NCBI GenBank assembly: GCA_023424095.1
Contig: JAFAEG010000022.1
Span: 1-5,115, forward strand
DNA: 5,115 nt
Reading direction: 5' to 3'
From: Pseudomonadota bacterium
GTDB lineage: Bacteria; Pseudomonadota; Alphaproteobacteria; Sphingomonadales; Sphingomonadaceae
A program made the position numbers and the translations under genes. Below are positions 4,737 through 5,115 of this stretch, in pieces. Positions within the stretch are counted from its first letter, which is position 1, and every line of letters starts with the position of its first letter. The notes under the pieces are model-generated. The model had not been told where the DNA came from. It ran no database searches and saw nothing but the letters and a program-made list of their open reading frames with translations.

Positions 4737-5115
4737 GCCGCTGCGCCGTTGCCAGTCGTCGTCCGAATTCGGCCGCGACCGCGCGCCGCAATCGGGGCGG
4801 CGCCCCTGCGCCATCTGCCGCTCGGCCCGCCACTGGCATTCGCGCTGCCGGGAGCCCTGCAGCCAGCCGGACTGGCCAACGGTCTGACTGCCGAAGCGCT
4901 GGACCGCTTCCTCGTCATTCACCCGCGAGGTCCAGGACGCGTCCTGGTCGTCGTCCGATCGCTGGTTCCGGAACTGCATCGGCACCCGATAGGGGCTGTT
5001 CTCGTCATAGCGCTCGCCGGTGACGACCATCTCGCCATCCTCGCCTTCCTCCGGCGGCTCCTCGCCCTCGGTCCGCGGGCGCGGCGCCACCGGGGCGGGC
5101 GGCCCGACCATGGCC
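4728..5115 (-). CDS. Sphingomonad-type hypothetical protein, 5' end outside the window
   Basis: The visible part is 127 residues from the ATG at 5111, but the frame is open to the edge (an Ala codon precedes the ATG) and no Shine-Dalgarno can be judged, so the N-terminus, perhaps a signal peptide, probably lies beyond 5115. Composition changes along the protein: a Pro/Glu-rich acidic segment (residues 5-27), then GEMVVTGERYDENSPYRVP (26-44), then an Arg/Gln/Asp-rich region with only two cysteines (Cys92 and Cys108). VVTG followed by a charged residue recalls the start of mature TonB-dependent receptors, and similar small proteins are familiar from sphingomonads. The cysteine pair could form a disulfide if the protein is periplasmic. 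No enzymatic motif is seen and no function is proposed. It is upstream of the oxidase-like gene on the same strand, with a 126-bp gap. Confidence 0.75.
   Translation of the reverse strand, partial: AMVGPPAPVAPRPRTEGEEPPEEGEDGEMVVTGERYDENSPYRVPMQFRNQRSDDDQDASWTSRVNDEEAVQRFGSQTVGQSGWLQGSRQRECQWRAERQMAQGRRPDCGARSRPNSDDDWQRRSGNR

Noticed and set aside
4965..4974. A second GTTCCGGAAC palindrome, resembling the core of the divergent site.
   Set aside because: It lies inside the coding region of the right-edge gene, and neither strand has a GTT-type -10 element 16-17 nt away. Probably codon-driven coincidence.

Overview
The window looks like chromosomal DNA of a high-GC alphaproteobacterium, most likely a sphingomonad (Sphingomonas, Sphingobium or a relative). 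This rests on the strong GC bias at third codon positions, the style of a small secreted-type protein with a VVTGER segment at the right edge, a poxvirus-like topoisomerase IB, and a dispersed palindrome starting CGTCATTGCGAG. The genus assignment is inference from recognition, not from a database search. I see no rRNA, tRNA, CRISPR array, transposase or phage gene.

Layout. Three transcription blocks are visible. (1) Left, minus strand: a DJ-1/PfpI-family protein (1419 to 859) followed after 37 bp by a class I SAM-dependent methyltransferase (821 to 36), probably cotranscribed. (2) Centre, plus strand: DNA topoisomerase IB (1522-2517) and an MscS-family mechanosensitive channel (2608-3684). 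The 90 bp between them is almost entirely one palindromic dispersed repeat. (3) Right, minus strand: the C-terminal part of a small protein running off the window (5115 to 4728), then a four-helix heme-copper-oxidase-like membrane protein (4601 to 4200), then a VOC/glyoxalase-fold protein (4184 to 3690). The last two are 15 bp apart and look like an operon. Blocks 2 and 3 converge at 3684/3690, where a palindrome contains both stop codons.

How the genes may work together. The most informative regulatory feature is the 102 bp divergent gap between the DJ-1/PfpI gene and topoisomerase IB. It holds a perfect 16-bp palindrome, TTCGTTCCGGAACGAA. Each half contains GGAAC, the -35 element of the alphaproteobacterial general stress sigma factor EcfG, and a partial -10 match lies at an acceptable spacing on both sides. 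If real, one site would switch on a protein/metabolite-damage-type gene in one direction and a DNA-topology gene, perhaps with an osmotic-shock channel, in the other. That would make the region a small stress-response island. This is a hypothesis from sequence pattern only.

I did not find an undescribed multi-gene system. The items most worth a second look are the divergent palindrome, the repeat that exactly fills the topoisomerase-channel gap, the metal-ligand pattern in the VOC-like protein, and the small oxidase-like membrane protein paired with it.
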